NCBI GenBank assembly: GCA_019925795.1
Contig: CM034315.1
Coordinates: 10,714,200 to 10,778,199 of the forward strand
Direction: 5' to 3'
DNA from: Dendrobium chrysotoxum
Lineage: Eukaryota; Streptophyta; Magnoliopsida; Asparagales; Orchidaceae
Length of the DNA: 64,000 bases
Numbering within the stretch: the first letter of the stretch is position 1; the number at the start of each line of letters is the position of its first letter. The translations under genes were made by a program, and so were the position numbers. Positions 22,701-32,878 of this stretch are shown piece after piece. A model generated the notes under the pieces. That model had not been told where the DNA came from and did no database searches. It was given only the letters and a program-made list of their open reading frames with translations.

Positions 22701-25700
22701 GACTTGGTTATAAAATATTAGAAATGATCTTTCTTTATTAGATTTAAACAAGAATTTTACTTTTAACAGGACACAATGGAGAAAAAGGATTCATGTAGCC
22801 GACCCACATAGTGGGACAAAGGCTTGATGTTGTTGTTGTTGTACATTTAAAAATTAAATTTATTATATTTTGAATTTAATTTAGATGTTAAGTACGAGTT
22901 ACTTATTAATTTCAATTTAAATTACCATTAATAAGTTATAATCATAAATAATATAATTAAAAAGTAACTTAATTATCAATAATTTAATTAATAAATTAAT
23001 TATAATTATAATTGATATATCATCAAAAATTTATTTTGATCGGGCACGAATCTCAAAGCAATTTTGAGTTGGAAACTTTCAAAATTAAATCTGGGACCAT
23101 CCAAACTCTGATTTCATCAAACTTCTAGTCAAACCGAACGTCTCGAACAGACGAACCCAACTACACTAAATTCGACTCAAACTGAGCCCAAATTGGTCCA
23201 AATCAAGGACCCAAAGGGTATTTGGAAGGTTCAAACCATAAATTGGATGACCAAATGATCACCAAATGTGACATGCTTATAGTCGAATCGAGCAGCTCGA
23301 CGAGATAAATCCAACGAGCAAAAGATTGTCGAATTTTGACATCATTAAGACACTCAATGATAAACGGTCCATAATTATGAAAGTTGATATCGGTCGTCCA
23401 TTGAAAACACTCCCAACTTGCCTTTGATCTTCTCCCCATTTCCTCGCCAAGTCATTCTCAAAAAATTATAAATAGCCTCTCATTCTTCACATGAACGGGA
23501 CCAAACAAGGAAGGGAAAGCAAAGAAGAGAATGAAGAGACAAAAGGAAGAGAAATCAAAGTTCTCTTACCATCAGACTCCTACACGACCACCACCCGTCC
23601 ACTGACCGTTGCGAGACTTCAGCCCGTCCAGTGACCGTCGTCAGAATTTCGCCATACTTAAGCTCGGCTACCGATCGTCGCCAGACTTCCGACCGCCGCC
23701 GAACTTCCGCCCGGCCACCAATTGATGCCGTATTTACGCCCGGCCACCGACCCCCGCCGAACTTCCGCCCAACCACCAGGACTTCCGCACGGCCACCAAT
23801 TGATGTCAGATTTAAGCCCGGTCACCGACCTTTGCTGGACTTCTACCAGACCACCAGTCGTCACCCGACTACGATCTTTAAGACCACCCTCTACAGTCCT
23901 TTTAACCAATGTCGTCTGACTACAATCCTTCCAACTTACATCGCTCGCCGACATGGTCCTACCGACCAAACGAACATGTTAACACTGATATTTCCAACTC
24001 CCGCCATGTAATGCACTCTATATGATGTATATTTGTTACATCAAGCCAAGGACTTTCCCCCAAGGAAAGGCCTAATTTGTAATCGACTGCAAATACTAGT
24101 AGATTCATTCAAACTAGGCCAGGCCCCGTAGTTTTTCCCCCTTTTTAGGGGTTTTCACATAAAAACTTTGATGTCTTTTATGAATGCTACACCCATATCT
24201 GTCATATGTTTGTGTGTTGGATCATCGTACAAAACTAGGACGCTAATATTTATATTTCTCTACCGCTGCGAATATCCAAGGATGCAACAATAATATTAAT
24301 TATCAAATTACTTATTTCAGAGTTAATTTAATAATTATTTGAAATATAATTAATTTGTTAATCATTTTTTGAAATAATTAACTATTTAATTAATACTCCT
24401 AATAATTTAATTAGTTATTTAAGTGTTGTTAATCAAATTTAATATCTTTTGATTCGGGTCTCATTTTGTGAAACTGATTGCACGAGTGCGTTCAAATCGC
24501 TGAGATCTTTCAAATGAGCCCATTTGTACTCGAACCGAACACCGTTTGACGTGTGTTGAGGAGAGAATCATATGGGGCTTTTTCATGATAAACTTAATAA
24601 ATAAGATCCATTATTTTAAAATATAATATATATATATATGCATGAATAATTAAAAAATGTAATAAATCAAATCAATATTTAAAATATCAAATATAAAATT
24701 AATAAATACATATATATGGTAAATAAAATGAAAATGCCATCTATTTAATATTTTTTAAAATTTAACTTGAATACAAAATGAATTTTACCTAACTCTTTTC
24801 ATACCCCTCTAAATCAAGCAAGCCTCAATCCAACGGTTCAAGATACAACAAAAGATAGCATTTAATATCAGCCATTTGATTAAGGGCATCAAGGGGCTGT
24901 TTTGACAATTCATCTAATGTCTTATGTTAGAGGAAGGGTTGGTTCAAGTGGCTGGTTCAGATTCACACCTCCAACTCCCTAATATTCACGAGAAAAGGAT
25001 CTCTCTAAGAATGGTACAGCAGGCTGCAGGCTTCCATTTTTCTGAGGCAAGGGAGAGGCTTCTACATATGCCAACACACTCACATGCTCTCTTTGATTAG
25101 CAAAACTCCCATTTCCTCCCTCACATGCAGTACACGAAGCTAGCCGCCCTCACCCTCTTCCCCAAGCGAAGACCCCCTTCCCTTGGATTTGTGCTCTCAC
25201 ATGTCCATAGCAGCCGCACGACACGAAGCCGAGCTCCTCCTCTCTCGTCGCATGTATGCTTGTCCAACACATCCCGCCGGCTCCCCCATCCGCCGGCCTC
25301 TGGCTTCTGGCCGGCCTGATCCGTTGTCGGAGCTGACTCCAACCACCCCGGCCGCTAGCTCCGACCGTCTTCCCTCTCGTCAACCTCTACGGGCTATTCT
25401 TCCTCCAACTGACTTCTCTTGCTTGCATCCTGCAGCAGTCCATAGACCACCCAATCTCGGCATTTGACAGCAGCCTAAGACTTCACGGCCCGACCTCACT
25501 TCCAATGCCAGCTTGCTCCCGACCACCTACCAAGCCCCAACCTCACACCGTCCGACTCGTCAACTGCCCACCGACCTTATTGTTATTACGGAGTCGTTCA
25601 TTCTGTTGCCTTTAGGCCATCCCGTGGAAAAAAAAAATCTTTCGAGGTATGCAGTTTAATTGTTTGTAAGTTATAGATTATAGTTTTATTCCTGATCTCT

Positions 25701-28700
25701 TGCTTCCAAGAGAGACACATTCCCAGTATGAAATCATCGGCATTTATGCTTCTTTAAATTATTCTCATGATACATTAGCCTGCAAACAACACATTTATTT
25801 CTAGAATGTATGGATAATTAGAGGAGTTTAGTGTTACTCTGGATGAATTTAAATCTATCTGTTTTATAATTTCTAGGTGGAATGTGTGGCTATGATTTTT
25901 TTCCTGTGATGAATTTGCACTATTGCAGTGCATTTGCTACAGTAGAAATCTCAAGTACTTGTAACAAACATATAAACTAATAAGATTTAAAAAAAAATAC
26001 TTCATGTTGTATCGTCTTCAATTGTGTTATTTTGTATATGTGTGACATATTGTTCCTCGATGTTAATTAAAGTTGATGCAAGTTATTGGATAGATCACTA
26101 AGAAAGCTGAAAATGTTATTGGTGTGAATTATTTAAATATTTCAAAATTTAAATAGAACTATGTATTTGCGTAAAATTAATTTAAGTAATGAATTGTTAA
26201 TTAATTAAATTCAAAGCCAGTTTGCACATCTTATTATTCTTTTAATTAATTGCTCACTAGCTTTATTATTCATAAGTTATGAATCGCATTAGTTTATTAA
26301 TATAATTACTAGTCAATAGATACTTCACTATACTAATTAACTGAGCAATTAATTAACATATTACTAACTAGAATACATTATGTTTCCAATAATCCATAAT
26401 TAATTAAAAAAGCCTACGTAATCTTTAATTTTCACAGTTAACATGATAGGTTTATTATCCTCTCCTTTCTTATTATATAAGTAATGATTTATTATTTAAT
26501 GACTAATTATAAATTTATTTTTTTAGTGTATCAATGCTTAAAAAATGATTTATTTTCTAAATACCAATAATTAATTAAACATCTTAATTGATATATAACT
26601 AAATAATTCACTAACTTGGCTAATTAAGTTATATTAACATCTTAATCAATAATGAATGTCAAATTAGTTAGGATTTTTAATTTAGTTGTTAATTAATATA
26701 TGAATAATTTAATCATTAATCCTATATTGTGTCATGAAAATTTACAAATGAAGCTTTACATTCATACGAGAAAGAATGTATGTCGGGCCCACCTCACTTT
26801 ATTAAATAAACCCACGTGTCTTTTCAATTTAAATAAGTCATTTGCTAACCATTAATTCCTTCCTTGTCTCTTACTTGCTTGTCTATGTGTCAATTGTGAG
26901 AGATTTGTATGTATGTGTATATATATATTGGTTGGCGAGCTCTCGTACGATTTGTTGAGGCATGTATATATGTAATTCTAATGCATGTTGCTTCTATATT
27001 TCTTGTGATACATCATTCTTCTCTTGTTTACTTTGATAAATCTATTTGGTTATAAAACCTCATTAAAGGCTTTACCGCCATGAATATTTTCGTAAGAATA
27101 CATTGGTAAAACTCTATTTTATAAAGTGAAGAGATTTTGTAGGAGCTATTTCAAGCTTTAATTTCCTGCAAGTTAATTGATTGTGCTCATTGACATATGT
27201 TTGTATGTATTGGCTTGCTTTTCAACTTCTAAAGAAATATGAATTTCAATGCTAAGTCTCTGATTGGTATGCAATTGAATGTATTATAACTTATTACAAA
27301 CATTTAAAAATCACTTTGGATGTAATCCTGGTTGATGATTTTGTGAATTTTAAAATGATGTGTAAAGGGAAATGCCATTTAATTCCTTGTGCGTTATTTA
27401 TATGTATAGTTATTCTCAGATGTCATTATAAACCTCATATGTATATGAATTTAGAGATTAAAATGCGTGAAATTCTGACACCTATTTTTCTTCGCATTAT
27501 CTGCGAGGTACATCTGGAGCTACTTGGGCAACAAAATAAAATATTCAGTCGCCTCCATTTCTTCTAAATGGAGGATCTACAATCGGTTACACCGTTGACT
27601 AGCTCCGGTGAGATAAATTCTAAAACTTAGAGCCCTTAGATCCTCTAAGCCTTGCATGTAATTAGAATCCCCTAGAGTTTAGTCCTTATAGAAACCATAC
27701 ATTTAATTTTTCAAGCCCGATAACCCGCTAGTGAGTAGGAGTTTATTCATTAGTAACAAATCTAATGATGCATAGTATTGATTTATTATCCACACTTAGA
27801 TTTTTCATTTTGATTTTCATAAATCATAATGTGCGTAATAAAATAAGTGTGCTAATAAAAAAATATATAAAAATAAGATAATTAAACACAAATAAATCAA
27901 ATTTATCAAGCTTTAATAAATGAAAGCTATTAATGGATTTGAATTTAATAAGTTAATAATAAAACCTAAATAAATTAAAATTGAATAAATAAAATAAAAA
28001 TTAATATGAATTAAATAAAATAAAATTTCAAAAAAAAGTAATTAAACTTAAATAATTAAATAATATTAATTAAAAATTAATTAAAAACCTAAATAACTCA
28101 TTAAAAATTTAAATGAAGTAAATAAAAATCAATAAACAATAATTCAATTTTAATCACCTCAATAAAAAAAGACTTCATAATCAATACAATCAAACTTAAT
28201 TTAATTAACCGAATTCATTAATTAAATACTAAACAAATAACCACATGACCTTTCATGCTTTATGTTTGACTCTTTCGGGGGCATATTACGATTGGATTTA
28301 AAAGATCATTAATCAATTTTAAATAATAAGAAGACCCTTATGCATTGTATTTAATTCCATTTGGAAGATACATATGCATTGGATTGGGGGGTCTTTAATA
28401 AATTTTAAATAAGCTAAAGGCTTTTATGCGTTGTGTTCGCCTCCTTTTAGGAAGACACAATTGTATTGGATTGCAAAGCTCTTGAATAATTCCTTAATAA
28501 ATTCAATAAATTTAAGATTTAACCAACAATCAAACATAACTAATCAAAGGAATTGCTTGGTAACCCGAGCCAACGAAACTATTAAGTTAGCCCCAAGGAT
28601 GGAGAAATAAACCTCACGGCCCTGGTGTAAACAAAGTCAATTGCTATTCAACTTAAATAATTGTTATAAAATCGATAATAAAATAATTTGAAGCCTTCAT

Positions 28701-31171
28701 ATATTATGCTTGATTTCTTTTTGGAGAGCATACATGTATTGGATTCATAAGGCTTCTCTCTTAAATCACATAATGAATCATCTCATATATCAAAACTTAA
28801 ACTCATATCAAAACTTCCATTGACCCACAACCAACAAATAACTCCAAAACTAAATAACTTAAATAATAAACCTCCTAGAACATATCAAAAACACACGCCT
28901 TTCACACACTAAAATTTATTTGCTATGGCCACTAACTATAGTTTTAAGCTAGGTCGTAGTGTGTTTTTGTGTGATATGGATACCTTTGCCTGGAAGGCAT
29001 CATTGGTATGTTTGTTTATTTATTTTATGCACTATGAATGTCATATCATACACACATTGTATATACATTTTCATATTATTTTATTTAGTGCAAAATGAAT
29101 GGCAAAGTAGAATGTACCTAAGATGCCTGTAAAAGAAAATTCAAAGTAGAATGTACTTAGGTGCAAATGTATGTGTAAGAGTCATTAGGTGCAAATGTAT
29201 GTGCAAGAGTCAAATGTAAATGTAAAGTATCTAGATTGTATATATAAATTGAGTTGTAAAGCATCATTGGGTTGTAAAGGTTTTGAAAATATTTATTTAT
29301 ACACATACACATAGAGCTCCAAAAGGTGATCCCCTCTGTTGGGGGCATTTTCTTTTGGAATCCTATAGAAGACCCGGAGCTAGAAGGTGATAAGCAAGTA
29401 TATTCAAATCTATATTTCATAGAAGTAGAAAACTAGATTTGTTGTGGTGGAGTCTGGCCACCTTATTTTCTTGCAGACCCCAGGTTATATTTATTTTTTT
29501 CTAAATAAATGAATAAAAGATTTTCTATATGTATTTGCTTCATGCATACATGACGCTAGATATATTCATCTTTATATTCTTTATAGCTCTAATTCAAATC
29601 TTTAAATTAAAATCCTTGATTCCTTATGATAGAGCTATCCTTCTTGCATTTATAAGACCTTGGTTGTGTTTAGGATGTTAGCTAGCAGCTCACTCCATGC
29701 AAGCATAAGTCATAAACCCAAATTGTACACCCTTCAGTGTGTCTTTTATAACTCCTGATGAATTTTAAAAGTATAAAATTTTCTAGTGCCGTAAATTAAT
29801 CATTGATCTTCTAAACTCAAATTTTTATCCAAATCTTCATACATTTAAAAAAATATAATCCTCACTAAATATAAAAAGAAGAGTTTATTCCCTCATGATT
29901 AGAGCCTAAGAACCACTAATATGCACCAAACCAAGAAAAGAATGATATAGTACTCTTAATCGAAAGTAATCTTAGGTCGAGGCCTAAGATATAATTAACC
30001 ACAGGGCCTTGCGCCCGTCGGGAACCAATACCCACATTAAATAAACCCTATTTGAGCTGAAGTATCGAATGAGAAAAATCTCGTGACTATCGAGTTATGC
30101 ATATTATTATCCATCGATATGTGTAGGCGAAAGCCACTATTCTCCATGGATAATCATATGTATAACTCCATCTGCTCTCCCATCAGCCTCTTGCATATAA
30201 TATAAAGGCCTACGACCATTTTGCCTTATGGGATAGTGCAATCGTATCATTTGCATTCTAACCCCGCTTGAAACATCCTTTTGAAGACCCACAATTAGTT
30301 GAATTAAATTAATTAATTCATATGGCTTTCTTTCTCATTAGTCGTAGGCCTATTGTCCCTTCTCCAGCAGTTCTACTTCCCCTGTGCTTCGCGTGAGAGG
30401 TAAGAGTTTTGAATGAGGCACTAAAAAACTTATTCGCCGCCTTCAAGGACGTTCCTTCCAGTCGTATCGAAAGTCACGACTGCTCGCCGTTCTTCTGTTT
30501 GATCGGAGGGAGCTCGCTCGTTGCGAAGGTAACCATTTTCTCCCTTTCGCCTGCTTCTTCAGCCAAATCCCGTAAATCCACCGAACTACAGGATGTAATA
30601 AATCCGGGATTTACGGCAAAAGGAGGGAAACGGAGGATTTATTCCGCCGTGAGATTTATGGGGCGCTCAAATCCCGCATAAATCCTGTTGCCAAACAGTC
30701 CCTTAGGACTAATTATCAGTTATCACCCTTTTTCAGTAAATATATCTGAAACCATTTATTAGACACATGGAGATGCTAGATAAAAAAAATCGTAGGCGTC
30801 AACAAGAGGCATAAACATAGTATCCACTAGTCCGATTACAGGTGAGAATTTAGATCAGAAAAAACTTGAATGCAAGAAAAGAATACATGATTGAGTCTAC
30901 TGCTCAACTGACCTAGGGTTACCTTTGGTGCAATATCGGAGCCGGCGTAGCTAGCCCGCTCCTCGGCTTCCTGCAAAACCTGCTGCATCATCGATAGGCG
31001 AGCAGACACCTTATGGCCTCCCTCACCTGACTCCGAAGCAACGCAGCGGATTCGGCCGTGCGAAATCTCGGCTCCCAACGGAGGCAATCTAAGGATTCTA
31101 CGGCCGATTCTCGGTATCGGGGAGGCGAGGAAGAAACCCCGCAAGAGGAAGCTGCTTCTTATGATTGCCAT
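16737..31171 (-). CDS. Organellar peptidyl-tRNA hydrolase ICT1/ArfB-like (class I release factor domain), complete
   Basis: Seven minus-strand exons join in frame: 31171-30913, 18919-18860, 17599-17517, 17404-17340, 17242-17209, 17104-17034 and 16827-16737. The total is 663 bp (220 residues plus TGA), and every junction is GT-AG. Residues 1-34 are Arg-rich without acids (MAIIRSSFLLRGFFLASPIP), a likely mitochondrial or plastid transit peptide. The release-factor domain follows: VTLDHVTVNFARS, GGPGGQNVNKVNTKVDMRFN (GGQ at about 100-102), EKNRINKDGDLVISSTKTRT, GNIEDALTKLQ, SYVPPPPSEEQKKR. The basic tail RALSQKKAIRRTRDSWD is typical of ICT1/ArfB, where it enters the mRNA channel of stalled ribosomes. 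The GGQ loop hydrolyses peptidyl-tRNA to rescue ribosomes; role inferred from family. ATG 31171 sits in gacATGGC. Intron 1 is 11,993 bp and full of transposons, an oddity that could affect splicing. Confidence 0.93.
17600..18859 (-). other. Intron 2 of the ICT1-like gene
   Basis: This is bounded by a GTTTCC donor at 18859 and a CTTTGCAG acceptor ending at 17600. It has AT-rich intron sequence. A local near-duplication of ttgcaaaaaatttaatttga followed by caattgcaatca occurs at 18090-18130 and 18150-18190 (unit about 60 bp). No other element is recognised. Confidence 0.75.
19970..22025 (+). repeat. Three divergent LTR-like repeat units
   Basis: Three blocks share one word order: a cataggcatggt/catggtcgag and taagcttcta region, cttagtgcatgattctcaat, a gagagagattgtgaaggcat segment, ggttgaaaaat, (a)atgtagaaatactaa and cacataggatcaagctttt. 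They lie near 20080-20400, 21400-21640 and 21730-22020. The wording resembles LTRs with attgtgaa...tttactcacatggatgg motifs seen in many plants. They are strongly diverged and no target-site duplications or internal domains were found. Confidence 0.5.
22230..22407 (+). mobile_element. Left end of a TTTGGCAA-terminated DNA element (Harbinger-like), interrupted by a LINE
   Basis: Beginning at 22230 the sequence reads ggggttgtttggcaacca, preceded by TTA (22227-22229). It continues with repeated aaatcctg/ggatttag words. A matching inverted end, gttgccaaacagtccc followed by TTA, lies at 30687-30705, and another at 35666-35680. A TTA duplication is the Harbinger/Tourist signature. RTE LINE copy 2 inserted 178 bp inside it. 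Whether its own right end is at 30702 or is lost is not settled. Confidence 0.5.
22424..22840 (+). mobile_element. 5'-truncated RTE-clade LINE (copy 2), with target-site duplication
   Basis: The plus strand encodes MRMLKWMSGFTLRDRIRNKH, then LRWFGHIKRRPSDNPVKKIK, and ends tagtgggacaaaggcttgat plus a TTG tail. Flanking duplication gtacatttaaaaatta is perfect over 16 bp (22408-22423 and 22841-22856). The frame is open to a stop at about 22695 and later damaged. It sits in intron 1 of the ICT1-like gene in antisense orientation. Confidence 0.92.
23011..24285 (-). repeat. LTR-like repeat, left arm of an inverted pair flanking ICT1-like exon 1
   Basis: Read on the minus strand, this segment parallels 31795-32878 block by block. 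The shared blocks are gatccaacacacaaaca, a gtgaaaacccc..aaaaactacgg box, a GC-richer 29-bp tandem block (23600-23860), ggctatttataattttttga, cttaatgatgtcaaaattcg, ctcgttggatttatctcgtc, cgactataagcatgtcac and catcaaaaatttattttgat. It has no coding domain. The class is LTR-like by its layout, but the exact ends are not defined. Confidence 0.75.
24554..30300 (+). repeat. Decayed long LTR related to the 6.1-kb solo LTR at 38310
   Basis: Several blocks recur in the same order and strand as in 38310-44443. These are gtaacccgagccaacgaaac and ctattaagttagccccaagg (28560-28650, against 41845-41940), ttgctatggccactaactat and aagctaggtcgtagtg (28920-28970, against 42105-42150), taatcgaaag and gggccttgcgcccg (29950-30030, against 43930-44010), and ccccgcttgaaacatcc (30265). 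A TGTTGAGG start is possible at 24554. A GC-rich part at 25010-25620 may be its promoter/leader region. The termini and target-site duplication are unproven. Confidence 0.55.
30409..30702 (+). mobile_element. Right end of a TTTGGCAA-terminated DNA element, one internal unit
   Basis: It ends gttgccaaacagtccc at 30702 followed by TTA. The 290-bp body has cgttccttccagtcgtatcg, gggagctcgctcgttgcgaa, ggtaaccattttctcccttt and cttcttcagccaaatccc, matching single units of the triplicated element at 35100-35680. An ORF of 90 codons runs through it but is not a gene. The left boundary is not resolved. It lies about 210 bp inside intron 1 from ICT1-like exon 1. Confidence 0.65.
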
Positions 31172-31794
31172 GTCCGCGAGATTTTGTGGTGCGAGCGCAG
31201 AGTTGGAGATAGGAAAAAAGCGAGGGAGTTCTGTCGCGAGGAAGATCGATTAGCTGAGACGTTTGAAGAGGTTGGCTGAGTGATTCGATCCACTCATATG
31301 GAGTGCATAGCAGTCCAGCGGAGCGCATGGGACCTTTGATTTTCGCCTCGCTCGCTGCATTGAAAATGTGCCTCTAAATATTGCAAATATAATTATATTT
31401 TAAATTTAAATATATATCAATTAAATATATACCTTTTAAATTTAAATTTATTTATCATATTTTAATTCCTAATAATTATTACAATTATATAAATTAACTT
31501 AATGTATTATTTTTCTTTTAATTTATTATGTTAATTTAGGTAATCTATATTTTTTATATCTTCTTTTAATTCATTCATCACATCCTCTATTAATCTCTCT
31601 AACACGTTATGCGGGTTGATTGGGATATACTCTTTTACTGGAGCTTTATCTTTCCTTCTCCTTTCTCGTTGAACCATCTTTATTGGCAATGAGTGCAGTC
31701 AAAATGGCATTCATCTTATGCCCCCAAACCTTCTTCCCATTAGATATCAAGGTTGACTGATTTATTAGTTTCAATACCGTTATTGTTGCGGGCT
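31172..31794 (-). promoter_or_regulatory. 5'UTR and promoter region of the ICT1-like gene
   Basis: About 200 bp 5' of ATG 31171 are GC-richer and then give way to AT-rich DNA beyond 31370. On the minus strand an upstream ATG at 31328 opens a 76-codon frame that overlaps the main start in another frame; it matters only if transcription starts above it. No TATA box can be fixed. Beyond 31400 I see no gene until the repeat at 31795. Confidence 0.45.
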
Positions 31795-32878
31795 AGAATA
31801 TACTCGGCGGTAGAGTTAGAAATTTTCGTCTCAGCGTTGTATGGATATCCAACACACAAACAGGAAATGAAAGAACATCAGGATTTTTACGTGGAAAACC
31901 CTGGAAAGGGAAAAATCACGGGGCCACGCCCAGTTGAAATGATTCCACTAGCGTTTGCTTAGGTTACAAGTGGCTGACTCATCCCCGAAATTGAGAACGA
32001 TCATATTACAAAATCCCACTCTCAGGTTGAACTTCGGTTACAAATGGAGATCAGAAATCCGGCAACACTAAGTGGTCGGGCGAAAATCCAGCGCAGTCCG
32101 CTATCGAACGAAACTCCGGTGTCAGCCGGCAGTCGGGCAGAACTCCGGCGTCAGTCGGCGATCGGGCAGAACTACGATGTCGGTCTACCGTCGAGCAGAA
32201 CTCTGGCATCCGTCGACGGTTGGGTAGAACTTCGGCATCCTTCTGCGGTTGGGCAGAACTTCGGCGTTAGTCGGTTGCCGAGTGGAAGTTCAGCGGTCAA
32301 GAAGGATTCTAGTGGCAAGGAAGCTCTCTTCCTTCTCTTCTTTTTCTTCTCTTCTTCTCTTCTCTTCTCTTCTTTCTTGGGTCCCCTGTCAAGAGAAATG
32401 AGGGGTCTATTTATAATTTTCTGAGAGTAGCATGGCCAGGAAATAAAAGGAATATCAAGGGTAAATTGGGAGTGGTTTGAATGGACGGCTGATGTTGAAT
32501 CCCTTGATCATTGATCATTTATTGAACATTTGAAGGCCTTAATGATATCAGAATTCGATGATCTTGGGCTCGTTGGATTCGTCTCGTCGAGCCGCTCTAT
32601 TCAACTATAAGCATGTCACGTTTGAAAACCGTTTCGTAATCCAAATTATAGTTTGAACCCTCTAAATGTGCTTCGGGTCTTTGATTTGGACCCATTTGAA
32701 CTCGGATTGGGTCAAATTTGGTGTCGTTGGGTTCGTATTTCTAAGATGTTCAATTCGACTATAAGTTTACTGAAATCGAAGTTTAGATGGTTTCTGAATT
32801 AATTTTTGAAGTTTCCAACTTGATTTTTGCCTCGAGATTCATGTACGATCAAGATAATTCTTTGATAATATATCAGTC
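31795..32878 (+). repeat. LTR-like repeat, right arm of the inverted pair
   Basis: This matches the reverse complement of 23011-24285 over its length: gatatccaacacacaaaca, a tttacgtggaaaac...aaaatcacgg box (31888-31922), a GC-richer 29-bp tandem array, ggtctatttataattttctg, ccttaatgatatcagaattc, cgttggattcgtctcgtcga and actataagcatgtcacg. It is not coding; a 126-codon ORF (32044-32424) is a product of the tandem array. It lies upstream of the ICT1-like promoter. Confidence 0.75.
32074..32276 (+). repeat. 29-bp tandem repeat, seven units
   Basis: The anchor gtcgggcagaac(t/c)ccgg and its variants start at 32074, 32103, 32132, 32161, 32190, 32219 and 32248, a strict 29-bp step. Individual units differ by substitutions only, so the length is kept. 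The opposite-strand arm at 23600-23860 has the equivalent block with a 28-29-bp step. The region is clearly GC-richer than the repeat around it. Confidence 0.9.

Larger units (their letters stand above)
18920..30912 (-). other. Intron 1 of the ICT1-like gene (12 kb, transposon-filled)
   Basis: The donor GTCAGT lies at 30912 and the acceptor CTGCAG ends at 18920. The interior holds, in coordinate order: unassigned DNA with microrepeats (18930-19960), three divergent LTR-like units (19970-22025), a TTTGGCAA-ended element start (22230), RTE LINE copy 2, the left arm of an inverted repeat pair, a decayed long LTR copy (from about 24554), and a right end of a TTTGGCAA element at 30702. I saw no unrelated gene inside it. 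Confidence 0.8.

Noticed and set aside
25121..25467. Overlapping ORFs on both strands (64-94 codons)
   Set aside because: The GC-rich leader-like part of a decayed LTR; four mutually overlapping frames with no recognised domain.
30409..30681. 90-codon ORF near the ICT1-like exon 1
   Set aside because: It runs into the inverted terminal repeat of a DNA element, and related copies do not keep the frame.
32044..32424. 126-codon plus-strand ORF, and 126- and 103-codon ORFs at 23631-24011
   Set aside because: These lie in the 29-bp tandem arrays of the LTR-like arms, with low-complexity translations and frames not conserved between the arms.
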